DNA from: Lacisediminihabitans sp040549465
Lineage (GTDB): Bacteria > Actinomycetota > Actinomycetes > Actinomycetales > Microbacteriaceae
Reading direction: 5' to 3'
Length of the DNA stretch: 64,000 nt
Assembly (NCBI RefSeq): GCF_040549465.1
Contig: NZ_JBEPTL010000005.1
Location: forward strand, 62,001-126,000
Shown piece by piece: positions 48,549-60,209 of this stretch (within the stretch, counting starts at the first letter, position 1; every line of letters begins with the position of its first letter). The notes under the pieces were generated by a model. The model was not told the DNA's origin. It saw nothing but the letters and a program-made list of their open reading frames with translations, and made no database searches. Made by a program: the position numbers and the translations under genes.

Positions 48549-49190
48549 ATGCGGATATCTGAGGCAGCAGTCGAGCGCCTCGTTCGGTCGCGTCAGCGCG
48601 TCGCGGATCATGGTGAAGTTTTCACGCCAACCTCGCTCGTCAACGACATGCTCGACCTCGTCAAGTCGGAGACGGAACGCATCGACTCGCGCTTTCTCGA
48701 GCCCGCCTGTGGTTCAGGCAACTTCCTGGTTCCTGTACTCGAGCGCAAACTCGCGGTGGTCAAGCGTCGCTACCGCAGCAGCGACTTCGAGACACGCAAC
48801 TACGCGCTCCTCGCCCTCATGTGTATCTACGGCATCGAACTGCTGCCCGACAACGTCATCGAATGTCGCGCGCGGCTCCTAAGTGTGTTCTCCGAATTTG
48901 TGAAGGTCCGCCAGGAGGATGCGTTCTGGCACGCGGCCGAACGTGTGCTCGCCCTCGGCATCGTGCAAGGTGATGCGCTGTCGATGACCGGTGCCTCGGG
49001 AGAACACATCACTTTTCCCGAGTGGGGTTACCTCGGGCGCGGAAAGTTTCAGCGCAGAGACTTCCGGTTCGACGACCTGACTCAGCGTTCTTCGGCCGGC
49101 ATCGGGCTCTTCACTCATCTGGAGGAGCACGAGGTCTTCGTGCCGGTGCGCACCTTCCCCGCTATGTCGGTACAGGAGCTTGCCGCATGA
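48549..49190 (+). CDS. N6-adenine methyltransferase-like protein, short subunit
   Basis: A 213-residue protein with an SAM-binding motif I (RFLEPACGSGNFL, residues 48-60), preceded by the opening HGEVFTPTSLVNDMLDLV. It ends before any catalytic NPPY motif, so it is not a full methyltransferase. Short proteins of this type occur just before the Eco57I-like gene in other genomes. It overlaps that gene by 4 bp (ATGA). It may supply cofactor binding or specificity to the larger subunit. Confidence 0.85.
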   Translation: MRISEAAVERLVRSRQRVADHGEVFTPTSLVNDMLDLVKSETERIDSRFLEPACGSGNFLVPVLERKLAVVKRRYRSSDFETRNYALLALMCIYGIELLPDNVIECRARLLSVFSEFVKVRQEDAFWHAAERVLALGIVQGDALSMTGASGEHITFPEWGYLGRGKFQRRDFRFDDLTQRSSAGIGLFTHLEEHEVFVPVRTFPAMSVQELAA

Positions 49191-50777
49191 GCGAGACGGT
49201 CGCACAGGCGACGTTCGCGCTCGCGGGTCATAACCCCGATGTGCTCACCTGCATCGCGAACCTCTCGAATGATGAGATCTTCACACCGCCCGCCTTCGCC
49301 AACCAGATGCTCGACACTCTCGAGCTCGCCTGGGCCGAGTCGAACGATGGCGCCTCGATATGGTCGGACTCCGCGGTCACCTTCCTCGACCCGTTCACCA
49401 AGTCGGGAGTCTTCCTTCGGGAGATCGTCGCGCGGCTGGCGGTGGGACTCGCCGACGAGATCCCCGACCTGCAGGAGCGCGTCGATCACATCCTCACCAG
49501 GCAGGTATTCGGTGTCGGGATAACGACGCTGACCAGCCTGCTCGCCCGACGCAGCGTCTACTGCTCGAAGTACGCCAACGGCGTCCATTCGATCGCGAAG
49601 TCGTTCAACCGAGACTGGGGCAATATCTGGTTTGAGCGCACGGAGCACACGTGGGTCGGCACGAAGTGTGCCTATTGCGGTGCGGGCAAGGCGGAGTTCT
49701 CTCGTTCGCCTGACCTTGAGACGCACGCCTACGCCTTTATCCACACAACCGATATCAAAGCGCTTCTCGCGCGCATGTTTGGAGCTGACGTGCAGTTCGA
49801 TGTGGTCATCGGGAACCCGCCCTACCAACTTGACGACGGCGGTCACAATAATTCCGCTGCCCCGATCTACCAGCACTTCGTCGACAGCGCCATTGCGCTC
49901 GATCCACGCTTCATAGTGATGGTCACTCCGTCGCGATGGTTTGCCGGAGGTCGCGGCCTCGATAAATTCCGCGAGCGGATGCTCACTTCGCACAGGCTGC
50001 GTCACCTGGTCGATTACCCCAAGCTGTACGACGCGTTTCCCGGCGTCAAGATCAGAGGAGGAATCTCCTACTTCCTGTGGGATCGTGAACATGAAGGTAG
50101 CTGCACGATCCAGACGATGTGGGACGGCACCCCCGTTGGGCCGTCTGTAGCCAGGCAACTTGACGCATTCGACATACTCGTTCGCCGAAACGAGGCCGTG
50201 TCGATCCTTGAGAAAGTTCGCGACAAAGACGAACCGACGCTGGACGCTCGTGTCTCGGCTGGCAAGCCCTTCGGTCTGCGAACTTTCTTCCACGGTAAGT
50301 CATCGCCGGATGGGCTGAAAGAAGCGACCAAGCTCTATGGCTCGCAAAAAATTAGTTGGGTCGAACGTGAGGATGTTCCGCACCACCGCGCGTGGATTGA
50401 CGACTGGAAGGTCTTGATGACAGCGGTGCAGGGCACCAGCGCCGCGGTGGAGACAAAGTTCCTCAGCAAGCCGATCATCGCCGGCCCCGGAACCGCTTGC
50501 ACCGAGACTTATCTCGTGGCTGGGCGATTCGCCACCGAGGAAGAGGCAACGCGGTATGCGGGTTACCTCCGATCGCGTTTTGTTCGATTCCTGGTGTCTC
50601 TGCGCAAGTCGACCCAGCACGCGAATAGAGACGTTTATGCATTTGTCCCCGACCTCGATGCCGATCAGGTTTGGGACGATGGCAAGCTCTACGCACGCTA
50701 CAACCTGACCAGCGATGAGGTCGCGTTCATCAAATCTCAGGTCGCTAATCACGACGGCATCGGGCGGGACGAGGCTG

Positions 50778-50785
<8 letters not shown>
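49187..50785 (+). CDS. Eco57I-like methyltransferase protein
   Basis: A 532-residue protein with the catalytic motif NPPY (residues 210-213, IGNPPYQLDDGG). Its motif I reads FLDPFTKSGVF (about 67-77), with Phe-Thr-Lys-Ser in place of the usual Ala-Cys-Gly-Ser. A CxxC (TKCAYCGAG) is present. The N-terminal DEIFTPPAFANQMLD is typical of the Eco57I-methylase-domain group. It overlaps the short methyltransferase gene by 4 bp and the helicase gene by 8 bp. The protein probably modifies adenine in DNA, but the altered motif I raises the question whether it needs the short subunit. Confidence 0.88.
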
Positions 50786-53312
<2,527 letters not shown>

Positions 53313-53392
53313 TCCGCTTTGGCCGTGTAATCTGTATAAGTTGCCCACCCAGGCACATCACCGCGTCCCGGATTCGCCGGGGAGGCGGGAGC

Positions 53393-53410
53393 GCTGCTCA
53401 TCCGAGCAGC
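53393..53410 (+). promoter_or_regulatory. Hairpin in the rplK leader
   Basis: GCTGCTC (53393-53399) and GAGCAGC (53404-53410) can pair in the mRNA about 20 bases before the rplK start. The L11-L1 mRNA is autoregulated by protein L1 in other bacteria, and this leader hairpin is a candidate site. Direct evidence is lacking. Confidence 0.4.
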
Positions 53411-53429
53411 ACGACACGAAGGAAAAACA

Positions 53430-53861
53430 ATGGCACCGAAGAAGAAGGTCACGGGTCTGATTAAGCTTCAGATCCAGGCCGGCGCCGCGAACCCCGCGCC
53501 GCCAATCGGCCCCGCGCTGGGCCAGCACGGCGTGAACATCATGGAGTTCTGCAAGGCATACAACGCCGCGACCGAGTCGCAGCGTGGCAACGTCATCCCG
53601 GTGGAGATCACCGTCTACGAGGACCGTTCGTTCACGTTCATCCTCAAGACCCCGCCGGCAGCCGAGCTCATCAAGAAGGCGGCAGGCGTCGCCAAGGGCT
53701 CAGGCACCCCGCACACCTCCAAGGTGGGCAAGCTCACCAAGGACCAGCTCCGCACGATCGCCGAGCAGAAGATGGTCGACCTGAACGCGAACGACGTGCA
53801 GGCCGCAGAGAAGATCATCGCGGGCACCGCCCGTTCGATGGGAATTACGGTGGACGTATAA
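53430..53861 (+). CDS. rplK: Ribosomal protein L11
   Basis: A 143-residue L11 with the conserved N-terminal domain (LIKLQIQAGAANPAPPIGPALGQHGVNIMEFCKAYNA) and C-terminal rRNA-binding domain (KGSGTPHTSKVGKLTKDQLRTIAEQKM). It is part of the GTPase-associated centre of the 50S subunit. AAGGA precedes the ATG, and rplA starts on its last base. The usual nusG neighbour is about 6.5 kb upstream. Confidence 0.98.
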   Translation: MAPKKKVTGLIKLQIQAGAANPAPPIGPALGQHGVNIMEFCKAYNAATESQRGNVIPVEITVYEDRSFTFILKTPPAAELIKKAAGVAKGSGTPHTSKVGKLTKDQLRTIAEQKMVDLNANDVQAAEKIIAGTARSMGITVDV

Positions 53862-54550
53862 TGGCTAAGAAGTCGAAAAACTACCGCGCCGCCGTCGAGA
53901 AGCTCGAAGAGGGCAAGTTCTACACCGCCAATGAGGCCGTCGGCCTGGCTCGCGAGACCGGCTCGAAGAACTTCAACTCGACCGTCGAGGTCGCGCTGAA
54001 GCTCGGTGTCGACCCCCGCAAGGCAGACCAGATGGTTCGCGGGACGGTTATCCTCCCTCACGGCACCGGCAAGACCGCCCGCGTCATCGTGTTCGCAACT
54101 GGTCCGGCCGCTGACGCCGCGATCGCTGCCGGCGCCGACGAGGTCGGTGGCGACGAGCTGATCGAGAAGGTGGCTGCTGGCTACACCTCGTTCGACTCCG
54201 CCGTCTCGACCCCGGAGCTCATGGGTAAGGTCGGTCGTCTCGGAAAGGTACTCGGCCCACGTGGCCTCATGCCCAACCCGAAAACCGGAACAGTGACGCC
54301 CGACGTCGCGAAGGCTGTCAACGAGATCAAGGGCGGAAAGATCGAGTTCCGCGTCGACAAGCACTCCAACGTGCACTTCATCGTAGGCAAGGCGGCTTTC
54401 GAGGCCACCCAGCTTGAGGAGAACATCAAGGTCGCGCTCGACGAGATCATCCGCTCCAAGCCGAGCTCGGCGAAAGGCCGCTACATCCAGAAGGGCACCG
54501 TCACGACCACCTTCGGTCCTGGCATCCCGCTGGACGTCAACGCGTTCTAA
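53861..54550 (+). CDS. rplA: Ribosomal protein L1
   Basis: A 229-residue L1 with the signature VGRLGKVLGPRGLMPNPKTGTVT and the end TTFGPGIPLDVNAF. It forms the L1 stalk of the 50S subunit and can repress its own mRNA. It overlaps the rplK stop by one base. A strong terminator follows at 54559-54593, closing the operon. Confidence 0.98.
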   Translation: MAKKSKNYRAAVEKLEEGKFYTANEAVGLARETGSKNFNSTVEVALKLGVDPRKADQMVRGTVILPHGTGKTARVIVFATGPAADAAIAAGADEVGGDELIEKVAAGYTSFDSAVSTPELMGKVGRLGKVLGPRGLMPNPKTGTVTPDVAKAVNEIKGGKIEFRVDKHSNVHFIVGKAAFEATQLEENIKVALDEIIRSKPSSAKGRYIQKGTVTTTFGPGIPLDVNAF

Positions 54551-54558
54551 GCAGTGTG

Positions 54559-54593
54559 AAAAAGGGGGTCCGCGTCACGCGGGCCTCCTTTTT
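54559..54593 (+). terminator. Intrinsic terminator after rplA
   Basis: AAAAAGG and CCTTTTT ends with an inner CCGCG-TCA-CGCGG stem form a hairpin followed by a T-run (54589-54593), starting 9 bp after the rplA stop. Confidence 0.9.
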
Positions 54594-54610
54594 CGTCGTC
54601 TGGGCAGCAT

Positions 54611-54692
54611 CCGAAAATGCAGGAGAATCGAAGTGATCTGCGCAAGACAGCGCCGCAAGCGACGATTCGCGGCGGATGTCCTGCATTTTCGG
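54611..54692. repeat. Long inverted repeat, 14-bp arms
   Basis: CCGAAAATGCAGGA (54611-54624) is exactly complementary to TCCTGCATTTTCGG (54679-54692) with 54 bp between. An inner GAATCG/CGATTC pair is also present. It lies between the rplA terminator and the GNAT gene. It resembles in architecture the element at 33475-33563. Confidence 0.7.
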
Positions 54693-54721
54693 TGCGGAAG
54701 GCGAGAGAAGAGGAGCGCGAC

Positions 54722-55249
54722 ATGAGCGTGACGGTTCGAGCAGCGACTGCGGATGACGCGAGCGCCCTGCACGATGTGGCGGCGGCCACCTTCGCACTCG
54801 CCTGCCCTCCCGGCACCACCCAGGCCGACATCAACGACTTCGTCAGCACCCACCTCTCGATCGAACGGTTCGCGCAGTACCTCAGCGATGCCGACCGTGA
54901 GCTGTTCGTCGCCGTCGACGGCGACTTCCTCGGTTACACGATGCTGGTGTACGCGGAACCGAGTGACGCGGATGTCGCGGCGGCCCTCACGGTGCGCCCG
55001 ACGGTGGAGCTCAGTAAGGTCTACGTGCTCCCGAGCCAGCATGGCGCCGGGGTGTCATCCGCCCTTATGGCAGCCACTATGGATGCCGCCCACGGCCGCG
55101 GGGTCGCCGCGGTCTGGCTCGGCGTGAACCAGGAGAACGGCCGCGCCAACCGGTTCTACGAGAAGCACGGATTCCAGGTCGTTGGCACGAAGAAGTTCCT
55201 GGTCGGCGACCAGTGGCACGACGACTACACGCGGGAGCGCGTGTTCTAG
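54722..55249 (+). CDS. GNAT-family N-acetyltransferase
   Basis: A 175-residue GNAT protein. The acetyl-CoA-binding segment is VYVLPSQHGAGVSSALMAATM (V-x-P-x-x-x-G-x-G/A), followed by VAAVWLGVNQENGRANRFYEKHGFQVVGTKKFLVG, the common beta4-alpha3 motif. The ATG at 54722 has AGGAG upstream; a longer frame from 54617 would include the repeat element. The acceptor substrate is unknown. Confidence 0.92.
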   Translation: MSVTVRAATADDASALHDVAAATFALACPPGTTQADINDFVSTHLSIERFAQYLSDADRELFVAVDGDFLGYTMLVYAEPSDADVAAALTVRPTVELSKVYVLPSQHGAGVSSALMAATMDAAHGRGVAAVWLGVNQENGRANRFYEKHGFQVVGTKKFLVGDQWHDDYTRERVF

Positions 55250-55258
55250 CCACACGCC

Positions 55259-56218
55259 CTAGGTCTCGCTCGAAACTTTCAGCACGATCTTGCCGCGGGT
55301 GTGACCGCCCTCGATCGCCGAGTGTGCCTCCGCGACCTGCTCGAGGTCGAACACCTGGTCCACGTTCACGTGCACGTCGCCCGACTCGAGCAGCCGAGCG
55401 ATGATGGCGAGCATCGCACCGTCGGCGGAGACCTTGTAGGTGGTGGCACGGATGCCGGCAGCCGCGGCATCCTCGATCAGCGTCGGCCAGCTGCCGCTCG
55501 GCACGTTGATGAGCAGGCCGCCCGGTCGCAGCACGGAGAGTGATCGTGTTCCGGTGTCGTCGTGCACGTTGCCCACCAGGTCGATCACGACGTCGATGTT
55601 GTCGAGTAGGTCTTCGAAGCGGGTGGTGCTGTAGTCGATTACTTCGGATGCCCCAAGCTCACGCAGCCAGCTGGCGTTGCGTTGCGATCCGGTCGCCACG
55701 ACATGAGCGCCGAAGTAGGAGGCGAACTGCACGGCGAAGTGGCCGACACCTCCCGCGGCGGCGTGGATCAGCATCCGCTGTCCCTCGTGCGCCTTGGCAA
55801 TCTCGACCACCACTCCCCACGCGGTCATGGCCGCGGTGGGGATGCCCGCGGCTTCGAGGTGCGACAGCCGTGTCGGTTTGCGGGCCACGCTGATGGTGGG
55901 AACTGTGACGTACTCCGCATAGGTTCCGTCGGCACGCGGCACAGCCACCATGCCGAAGACCTCGTCACCGGGCTTGAACTGGTAGGCCTCATAGGGACTC
56001 TCGACGACGACGCCGCTGAAATCCCGTCCGAGGATCGCCGGATAGCTCGCGATGCTGCCAGCGACGCCTCCGCCCGCGCGTGTTTTCGCGTCGATCGGGT
56101 TGACTCCGGCCGCCATCACCCTGACCAGGACCTCCGAGTTCACTTTCGTCGGTCGTGGCACCTCGGACAGCGTCAGGACCCCCGGATCCCCGGTGGCCGC
56201 GATCACCATTGCTCGCAT
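55259..56218 (-). CDS. Quinone oxidoreductase-like NADP-dependent dehydrogenase
   Basis: A 319-residue medium-chain dehydrogenase of the zeta-crystallin/quinone oxidoreductase group. It has the GroES-like N-terminal domain (VLVRVMAAGVNPIDAKTRAG), a Rossmann part (MLIHAAAGGVGHFAVQFASYFGAHVVATGSQRN) and no zinc-binding residues. It reduces quinones or enones with NADPH. Starts at 56218 (best GAGGG spacing), 56227 and 56248 are all in frame. No operon partner is seen. Confidence 0.9.
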   Translation of the reverse strand: MRAMVIAATGDPGVLTLSEVPRPTKVNSEVLVRVMAAGVNPIDAKTRAGGGVAGSIASYPAILGRDFSGVVVESPYEAYQFKPGDEVFGMVAVPRADGTYAEYVTVPTISVARKPTRLSHLEAAGIPTAAMTAWGVVVEIAKAHEGQRMLIHAAAGGVGHFAVQFASYFGAHVVATGSQRNASWLRELGASEVIDYSTTRFEDLLDNIDVVIDLVGNVHDDTGTRSLSVLRPGGLLINVPSGSWPTLIEDAAAAGIRATTYKVSADGAMLAIIARLLESGDVHVNVDQVFDLEQVAEAHSAIEGGHTRGKIVLKVSSET

Positions 56219-56312
56219 CGTGGTCATGCCCTCAGTAAAGCCGTCCAATGATTCGCCGGTGTTACGACGGTGTCACTTGGAGGCTAACAATGAGAGCCCC
56301 TAACATTCAGGA

Positions 56313-57095
56313 ATGAGCATCGTTGCCGTCACCCGCACGAGGCGCGCAACCGTCGAGCTCGTCGGGACCGTCTTCGGTTCGGTCTGCGTGCTCGCCGCTT
56401 TGCTGATCATCTGGGTCGCACGGGTCTCGACAGCGCGTGATGTCTATGTGAGTGAGCTCGGGGCGCGGGGCGAACCGACGGCGAAGTGGTTTGAGGCGGC
56501 ATTGCTGCTGATCGTGCTGGGTGGGAGCCTGATCGCTTATGCCGGTCGCGGCATCCGTTCCCGGCTGCCCGTTCTGCGGGCCTGGACGCCGGCACTGTCT
56601 CTCTGGATCGGATGCGCCTTCTTTCTTGTGGCGTCGCAGGTGCCGTGCACGACCGGATGCCCGCTGCCGGTCGGAGCGTCGTTCGACTGGCAGGATTTCG
56701 CGCACACCCTGGTGGCGGTACTCGCGTTCGGGGCCGCCTGTTGGGCCATGCTGCAGATCTCCTTCGCCAGCGGCCAGCGCGCTCTCGCCGTCGTCTCACT
56801 GTCAGCGGGTATCGCCGTCGCCATCATCGCGGGTGCGGGCGGCATCATGTCGCTCGCGCGTTTCCAGTCGGACTTCGGCAGCCGACTCGAACTCGTCGCA
56901 ACCACCATCGCGCTCGGCTGGCTTCTGGTTCTCGGTGCGGTGATCGCCGGTCGCCTCGCTGTCGGGCGTGTTGTGGCCAGTCCGCAGGTGCCGATCCTGG
57001 TGCCTGTCGAGAATCCCACGGCTGATCCGGAGCCCGCCGTTCCCCTCGCTGACCGCCTGCCACGGCGACAGAAGCTGGGCGCCACGGGGGTATGA
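56313..57095 (+). CDS. DUF998 membrane protein
   Basis: A 260-residue protein with six hydrophobic segments and the layout of DUF998 (ELVGTVFGSVCVLAALLIIW, FEAALLLIVLGGSLIAYAGRG, DWQDFAHTLVAVLAFGAACWAML). The function of the family is unknown. The end after residue 215 is a cytoplasmic, Pro-rich tail. It lies between divergent and convergent neighbours with no apparent operon partner. Confidence 0.85.
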   Translation: MSIVAVTRTRRATVELVGTVFGSVCVLAALLIIWVARVSTARDVYVSELGARGEPTAKWFEAALLLIVLGGSLIAYAGRGIRSRLPVLRAWTPALSLWIGCAFFLVASQVPCTTGCPLPVGASFDWQDFAHTLVAVLAFGAACWAMLQISFASGQRALAVVSLSAGIAVAIIAGAGGIMSLARFQSDFGSRLELVATTIALGWLLVLGAVIAGRLAVGRVVASPQVPILVPVENPTADPEPAVPLADRLPRRQKLGATGV

Positions 57096-57099
57096 AGAG

Positions 57100-57723
57100 C
57101 TAGCGGACGCGCTCGCGACTCACGACCTCGAGCACCCGGTTGGCGAGCTGCACCAGCAGATAGATCTCGTTCTCGTCGCGATCGATCCACCGGCATTCCG
57201 GTTCGGCATTCACCGGAACGAAGTCGTCGTGCTGCTCCCACACCAGCAGCGTGCGCTCAGCGCCGAGCACGTACTGCTGCCACCAGACCTGGCGCAGGTA
57301 GGAGCGAGGAATGGACCGCCACCGCGACTTGGTGGTCTTGATCTCGGCCAGTTCGAGGTTGCCGGATGCCGCCACTGCGAGACCATCGGGCGTCGCAAGG
57401 TGCTCGGCCATCCCCGCCGCGTGAAAGAGTGCGTCACTCGACTCGATGCCGTACCTGGCTTTCACCCATCGGGCGATCTCCGGTTCCCTGGCGCGACCGT
57501 GGTCGGTATAGGCGTTGCCGCCGAAGCCGTTGCCGTAAACCTTGTCGAGTGCGACCGCCTGAACCGATGCCGCGCCTGACAGCCGCGCGACGTCGGTGGC
57601 CGTGATCCCACGGCTGCGTGCCCGAAGCCAGGCGACCCGGTCGGCGGAGTGCGCCACGATACGGTCCCGGTGATCGGGGATTGGCTCATCCCAGAGGGAG
57701 AGCATCGGTTGTACGTGCACCAT
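57100..57723 (-). CDS. YqaJ-family nuclease
   Basis: A 207-residue protein with the YqaJ phage-recombinase/exonuclease fold of the PD-(D/E)XK type. The active-site pieces are GRAREPEIARWV (Glu), then TPDGLAVAA (Asp) and LAEIKTTK (Glu-x-Lys), and the C-terminal QVWWQQYVLG helix. The ATG at 57723 is preferred over an upstream frame from 57909. No recT-like partner or other phage gene is near, so a chromosomal repair role is likely. Confidence 0.87.
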   Translation of the reverse strand: MVHVQPMLSLWDEPIPDHRDRIVAHSADRVAWLRARSRGITATDVARLSGAASVQAVALDKVYGNGFGGNAYTDHGRAREPEIARWVKARYGIESSDALFHAAGMAEHLATPDGLAVAASGNLELAEIKTTKSRWRSIPRSYLRQVWWQQYVLGAERTLLVWEQHDDFVPVNAEPECRWIDRDENEIYLLVQLANRVLEVVSRERVR

Positions 57724-57823
57724 GCCATTCTCTCCCGCACCACCGCGCTTGGTGGGCACACGCGCGGGGAAGCGTGACCGCAGGTAACCTGTCGAGGGTA
57801 CAAGACGAGATGTAAGGAACTCC

Positions 57824-58180
57824 ATGGGGTCGGATGCCGCTGGCCCGGAGTATCGCGACACGGTGACGGCTGTGCTCCGCCGTTGTGCGGAGATCGAGAC
57901 TGTGCGCACCTACCGGCAGCCGCCGGTCGGTCACTCCGACGACCGCGCCATCGAGGGCCTGCTCCGGGTGCTCGACCGCGTCTGCGCCATCCATGTTTTC
58001 TCCTGGTGGCCGGGGCGTAAGCGTCGGGAGTTGGCCTATCGCTCATCATTCTGGGAACGGGTCGTCGACATCACCAGCGTGAACAAGCCGGGCCTTGATG
58101 CCTTCCTCGAGTTCGTGAGGGATGACGACCCCGTCGCTTTCGCACGGGACGCTGACAGCCTCCGTCAGTTCGCGCGATGA
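57824..58180 (+). CDS. Conserved hypothetical protein
   Basis: A 118-residue protein without a recognised domain. It is rich in charged residues and contains the stretch IHVFSWWPGRKRRELAYRSSFWERVVDIT. The ATG at 57824 has AAGGAACTCC upstream. It stands alone between the divergent YqaJ gene and the sugar-catabolism genes. Confidence 0.6.
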   Translation: MGSDAAGPEYRDTVTAVLRRCAEIETVRTYRQPPVGHSDDRAIEGLLRVLDRVCAIHVFSWWPGRKRRELAYRSSFWERVVDITSVNKPGLDAFLEFVRDDDPVAFARDADSLRQFAR

Positions 58181-58192
58181 TGGCGCCGACCC

Positions 58193-58208
58193 GTCGATAT
58201 ATATCGAC
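58193..58208. promoter_or_regulatory. Perfect palindrome GTCGATATATATCGAC
   Basis: A perfect 16-bp palindrome, about 115 bp upstream of the isomerase gene start and just upstream of its probable promoter (TTGCAG at 58226-58231, TAAAGT at 58249-58254, 17 bp apart). It is a strong candidate operator for a sugar-responsive regulator. Confidence 0.6.
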
Positions 58209-58225
58209 AATGTGGCGACTTATTC

Positions 58226-58254
58226 TTGCAGACCGACAGAAGTCTCTCTAAAGT
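58226..58254 (+). promoter_or_regulatory. Promoter of the isomerase-dehydrogenase operon
   Basis: TTGCAG and TAAAGT are spaced 17 bp apart. The mRNA would start near 58261, giving a leader of about 60 bases with a GAGGAG site before the GTG at 58323. Confidence 0.5.
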
Positions 58255-58322
58255 GGAACACGGTCGATTGCGCCGTTTTCCGGCGCGAGACCCAATCCAA
58301 AAAACCTCTACGAGGAGTTCCT

Positions 58323-59069
58323 GTGTCTGAATCGCGCCTATCGGTGCAGCTTTATACGGTGCGCGATGCTATCGCCGCAAACCTGACCGAGGCGGTGACG
58401 CGTCTCTCCACCATCGGTTTCACCCAGGTGGAGCCCTACGGCTTCATTGAGCGAGCCGACGAGTATCGTGCCGTCTTCGATGCGACCGGCCTCACCGCAC
58501 CGAGCGCCCATGCCAAGCTCGTCGGCGAGGACCTCGCACCCATTTTCGCCGCGGCCACGAAGCTCGGCGTCACGACGGTCATCGACCCCCACATCGCCGA
58601 AGAGCGCTGGACCAGCCGTGAACTGATCGCCGGCGTCGCCGCAGATCTCAATGGCTTCGCCAAGGTGGCGGCAGACCATGGACTCGCCGTTGGATACCAC
58701 AACCACGCTTTCGAGCTGGAGAACGTGATCGACGGTGTTTCGGGCCTCGAAATTCTCGCCGAGCACCTCGACCCCGCTGTTCGGCTCGAGGTCGACACCT
58801 ACTGGGTCGCCGTTGGCGGCCAGGACCCCGTGGCTCTGCTCGGTCGTCTCGGTGACCGCGTGGGCTTCCTTCACGTGAAGGACGGCCCGATCACCACAGA
58901 CGACAAGGCTCAGGTGGCCGTTGGCGCCGGTGCTGTCCCCGTCGCGAATGTCATCGCCGCCGCTCCGAGTGATGCGCTCTTGGTCGTCGAGCTCGACGAC
59001 TTCGATGGCGACGTCTTCACGGCTGTCACCGACAGCTATGCATGGCTCACCGCGAAGGGTCTCAAGTGA
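58323..59069 (+). CDS. Sugar phosphate isomerase/epimerase (AP endonuclease 2-like)
   Basis: A 248-residue TIM-barrel protein of the xylose isomerase-like group (SVQLYTVRDAIAANLTEAV; a Glu and His of the metal site in VGYHNHAFELE; EVDTYWVAVGG; HVKDGPI). It interconverts sugar or inositol derivatives. The GTG at 58323 has GAGGAG upstream; a longer frame from 58122 is not credible. It overlaps the following dehydrogenase gene by 4 bp (GTGA), so the two act together. Confidence 0.9.
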   Translation: MSESRLSVQLYTVRDAIAANLTEAVTRLSTIGFTQVEPYGFIERADEYRAVFDATGLTAPSAHAKLVGEDLAPIFAAATKLGVTTVIDPHIAEERWTSRELIAGVAADLNGFAKVAADHGLAVGYHNHAFELENVIDGVSGLEILAEHLDPAVRLEVDTYWVAVGGQDPVALLGRLGDRVGFLHVKDGPITTDDKAQVAVGAGAVPVANVIAAAPSDALLVVELDDFDGDVFTAVTDSYAWLTAKGLK

Positions 59070-60169
59070 GCGGCAGCGGGCCGGTCGGCGTCGGCATCAT
59101 CGGCGCCGGTGTCATCAGCGATCAGTATCTGAGCAACATTGTCACCTTCCCCGACCTGAAGGCGCTGTTCGTCGCGGACATCGATCTCGACCGCGCGGCG
59201 GCACAGGCGGCGAAGTACGGCATTGCCGCTTCCGGGACCGTCGATGAGTTGCTCGCCAACCCCGACATCGAGATCGTGGTCAACCTCACGATTCCTGCGG
59301 TGCATGTCGAGGTAGCCACTCGCGCCGTCGAGGCCGGAAAGAGTGTCTGGACCGAGAAGCCGTTCTCTCTGGACCGCGAGTCGGGCCTCGGGCTCCTCGC
59401 TAAAGCCAAAGCAGCCGGCGTTCGCGTCGCCTGCGCTCCCGACACAGTCCTCGGCGGAGGCCTGCAGTCCGCCCGTCGTCTCATCGAGTCCGGCACCATC
59501 GGCACGGCGCTCACCGGCCTCACCCTGTTTCAGAGCCCCGGGCCTGAGTCGTGGCATCCGAGCCCCGAGTTCCTCTTCGCCGTCGGCGGCGGCCCGCTGT
59601 TCGACATCGGCCCGTACTACCTCACGACCCTCGTGCAGATCTTCGGACCGATCGCGAAGGTGACGGCGACGTCGTCCACCGCGACTCCGACGCGCGTCAT
59701 CGGCTCCGGACCGAAGGCGGGGAACGTCTTCCCGGTCGAGGTGCCAACCCACTACAGCGTGCTCATCCAGTTCGAGAGCGGCCAGTCGGCGCAGAGCGTG
59801 TTCAGTTTCGAGTCGAAGCTCCAGCGCGCCGGGTTCGTGGAGATCGCCGGAACGGATGGCACCGCGGTGCTGCCCGATCCGAACATCTTTGACGGCGATA
59901 CCGTGGTCTGGCGAGGCCCTGACGACTCCGAGACCTTCGAACCTGAGGGTGCGATGCTCGGTCGTGGAACCGGTGTGGCCGAGCTCGCGCAGGCGATCCG
60001 TGCCGACCGCCCGGAGCGTGCCTCCGGTGAGCTGGCCTATCACGTGCTCGACGCCATGGTCTCGATCGCCGAATCGGCGGAGCGTGATGAGTCGATCGAC
60101 GTGGTGAGCAGCGTCGTGCTCCCTCCGGTCATGCCGGCGGAGTGGGACCCGCGGGTGGCGACTCTCTAA
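59066..60169 (+). CDS. Gfo/Idh/MocA-family oxidoreductase
   Basis: A 367-residue NAD(P)-dependent sugar dehydrogenase. It has the Rossmann motif VGIIGAGVISDQYL near the start, the EKP motif in WTEKPFSL and a catalytic region GGGPLFDIGPYYLTTLVQIFG. It oxidises a hydroxyl of a sugar or inositol. The GTG at 59066 overlaps the isomerase stop. Together they resemble the catabolic pairs seen for inositol-like or keto-sugar substrates, but the exact sugar cannot be named. Confidence 0.92.
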   Translation: MSGSGPVGVGIIGAGVISDQYLSNIVTFPDLKALFVADIDLDRAAAQAAKYGIAASGTVDELLANPDIEIVVNLTIPAVHVEVATRAVEAGKSVWTEKPFSLDRESGLGLLAKAKAAGVRVACAPDTVLGGGLQSARRLIESGTIGTALTGLTLFQSPGPESWHPSPEFLFAVGGGPLFDIGPYYLTTLVQIFGPIAKVTATSSTATPTRVIGSGPKAGNVFPVEVPTHYSVLIQFESGQSAQSVFSFESKLQRAGFVEIAGTDGTAVLPDPNIFDGDTVVWRGPDDSETFEPEGAMLGRGTGVAELAQAIRADRPERASGELAYHVLDAMVSIAESAERDESIDVVSSVVLPPVMPAEWDPRVATL

Positions 60170-60209
60170 GCAGGCCGCTTCGGCGACCCTGCTGTGCCAA
60201 CGGCCCTGA

